Shown here: in pieces, positions 6,670 through 7,277 of the stretch
Position numbering within the stretch: the first letter of the stretch is position 1
Layout of the letters: every line of letters begins with the position of its first letter
Assembly: GCA_913043885.1 (NCBI GenBank)
Contig: CAJWOB010000125.1
Location: forward strand, 1 to 7,277
Source: an uncultured Spirochaetaceae bacterium
Lineage (GTDB): Bacteria; Spirochaetota; Spirochaetia; SZUA-6; Bin103
Direction of reading: 5' to 3'
Length of the DNA: 7,277 nt
Position numbers and translations under genes: made by a program
Notes under the pieces: model-generated
The model's input: only the letters and a program-made list of their open reading frames with translations
Told to the model about the DNA's origin: nothing
Databases searched by the model: none

Positions 6670-7216
6670 CGGCTGTCTTGCGCTGGCACCAGCGCAAGAG
6701 CGCTTCCTTGTGGCTCTTCGAGTCCTCGCCCTCCATCTCGACCTCGGCAATCTGGCGAAGGATGGGGGAGTGAGTGAGCAGCTGTGGGCAGCGCCAAGCG
6801 AGGGTTACTGCGCTGGAGCGGCCGCGCTGTGGCCATGGCTGCACCTGGAAGCGGAGGATGATGGTCCACAGCAGCCCCAGGATCAGCTTTTCGTTGCCGC
6901 TCTCGATGTCGGAGCTCCCGATGCCGACGAGCTTGATCTTGGCCGCCTTGAGGAACGCGAGCGCCTTGTTGCAGTTTTCGTTGCGCTGGATCTTCATCTT
7001 GGGCTTGCGGTTGTACTTGAAGTTCCACGGCGTCCCGTCCGGGAGCTTGCCGCCCGAGATGATCTTGAGCAGCTCCATGAGCATGATGCCGTCGCTGAAA
7101 TCTGTGAGCACGTTCTCGATGGCGTACCCCTTCTTGGCCTTCTCAAGCTGCATGTTGGTCCATTTTGTCCACGTGCGCTTCTGCACGTCGATCCAGCCTC
7201 GGTCCTTGAGCGACAT
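6670..7216 (-). CDS. Eukaryotic actin-binding protein, tandem CH domains (5' part: exon 1, intron, start of CH2)
   Basis: Exon 1 (6845-7216, 124 codons) encodes an almost complete actinin-type calponin-homology domain. It begins with WIDVQKRTWTKWTN, close to the actinin-type signature 1. Next come IENVLTDFSDGIMLMELLKIISG and NCNKALAFL, and it ends with the second signature, LVGIGSSDIESGNEKLILG then LLWTIILRFQ. Exon 2 (6670-6751) gives IAEVEMEGEDSKSHKEALLRWCQRKTAG, the CH1-CH2 linker and first helix of CH2, as in alpha-actinin (KEGLLLWCQRKTAPY). Such proteins cross-link or bind F-actin in the eukaryotic cytoplasm. ATG 7214-7216 is supported by an in-frame TGA five codons upstream and has no Shine-Dalgarno site. 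Lysine is frequent and almost always AAG, unlike the neighbouring bacterial genes. After QRKTAG the actinin similarity stops. A GT at 6668-6669 may be the next donor or the join may lie here. Alpha-actinin, cortexillin, filamin or spectrin-like are all possible. GC content and introns suggest an Acanthamoeba-like amoeba (inference). Confidence 0.85.
6752..6844 (-). other. Spliceosomal intron, 93 bases, phase 0
   Basis: On the minus strand the exon ends CTTCCAG, followed by GTGCAG, and the segment ends CATCCTTCGCCAG before ATTGCC. It therefore has GT-AG ends, a pyrimidine-rich 3' part and a CTCACTCAC stretch about 15-20 bases before the acceptor that could serve as branch site. Removing it joins ILRFQ to IAEVEMEG and restores the normal CH1-CH2 linker length (15 residues against about 12 in alpha-actinin). 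Left in, it adds 31 residues of no family likeness. The length is a multiple of three with no stop, which is why the frame runs through. Confidence 0.8.
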
Positions 7217-7277
7217 GGCGATCGCTGTTCACAATGCGGAACAAGCGCACTGAGAAGGGGGTAAATGGGCGGGTGTA
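7217..7277 (-). promoter_or_regulatory. Upstream leader of the CH-domain gene
   Basis: The 61 bases before the CH-domain ATG hold an in-frame TGA (7229-7231) and a pyrimidine run followed by CAG (CCCCCTTCTCAG) around 7250-7261 on the minus strand. This could be a 3' splice site of a leader intron or part of a core promoter. No bacterial promoter or ribosome site is seen. The call is tentative. Confidence 0.3.

Noticed and set aside
6218..7216. A genuine 332-residue CH-glycosidase fusion protein.
   Set aside because: It would require translating an intron and joining a cytoskeletal domain to a truncated bacterial propeller. The parts are better explained separately.
6521..7264. A 247-codon plus-strand frame opposite the CH-domain gene.
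   Set aside because: The minus strand carries clear CH-domain homology, whereas the plus translation is Leu/Val/Ala-rich filler.

Overview
The window is a compact, GC-rich stretch made mostly of bacterial genes, with one end that looks eukaryotic. The bacterial evidence is tight packing, a clear Shine-Dalgarno site (4780-4786), GTG/TTG starts and bacterial families: sulfatase, BNR/Asp-box sialidase-like protein, tyrosine phenol-lyase, LuxR helix-turn-helix, HpcH/HpaI aldolase, and a beta-propeller glycosidase-like protein. This mix fits an uncultured environmental bacterium that turns over polysaccharides and aromatics (Latescibacterota-, Planctomycetota- or Chloroflexota-like). That placement is an inference and the sequence does not settle it.

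Layout. 1-709 (-): 5' part of a membrane protein with about four membrane helices and a C-terminal haem c motif, running off the left edge. 728-2194 (-): an intact type I sulfatase. 2204-3367 (+): an intact sialidase-like protein, divergent from the sulfatase with only 9 bases between the start codons. 3364-4776 (-): a tyrosine phenol-lyase gene, complete in length but cut by one in-frame TAG at 4213-4215. 4777-4953 (-): a headless LuxR-type HTH remnant that reads in frame into the lyase. 4944-5678 (-): an intact HpcH/HpaI-type aldolase. About 5738-6660 (-): a glycosidase-like protein that lacks its N-terminus, has one in-frame TAA at 6218-6220 and no stop of its own. 6670-7216 (-): the 5' end of a eukaryotic actin-binding gene with tandem calponin-homology (CH) domains, containing a 93-base spliceosomal-type intron and ending in CH2.

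The left half (sulfatase, sialidase) looks like working carbohydrate-degradation genes. The right half carries all the damage: two single-codon stops, one gene remnant, one missing C-terminal stop and the prokaryote/eukaryote junction near 6600-6670. The simplest reading is a composite assembly (bacterial and amoeba-like DNA joined) or a decayed region. A real inter-domain insertion is the exciting alternative and can be tested with reads across the junction. No RNA gene, CRISPR array, insertion sequence or convincing terminator was seen, and no gene-free stretch exceeds 300 bases.
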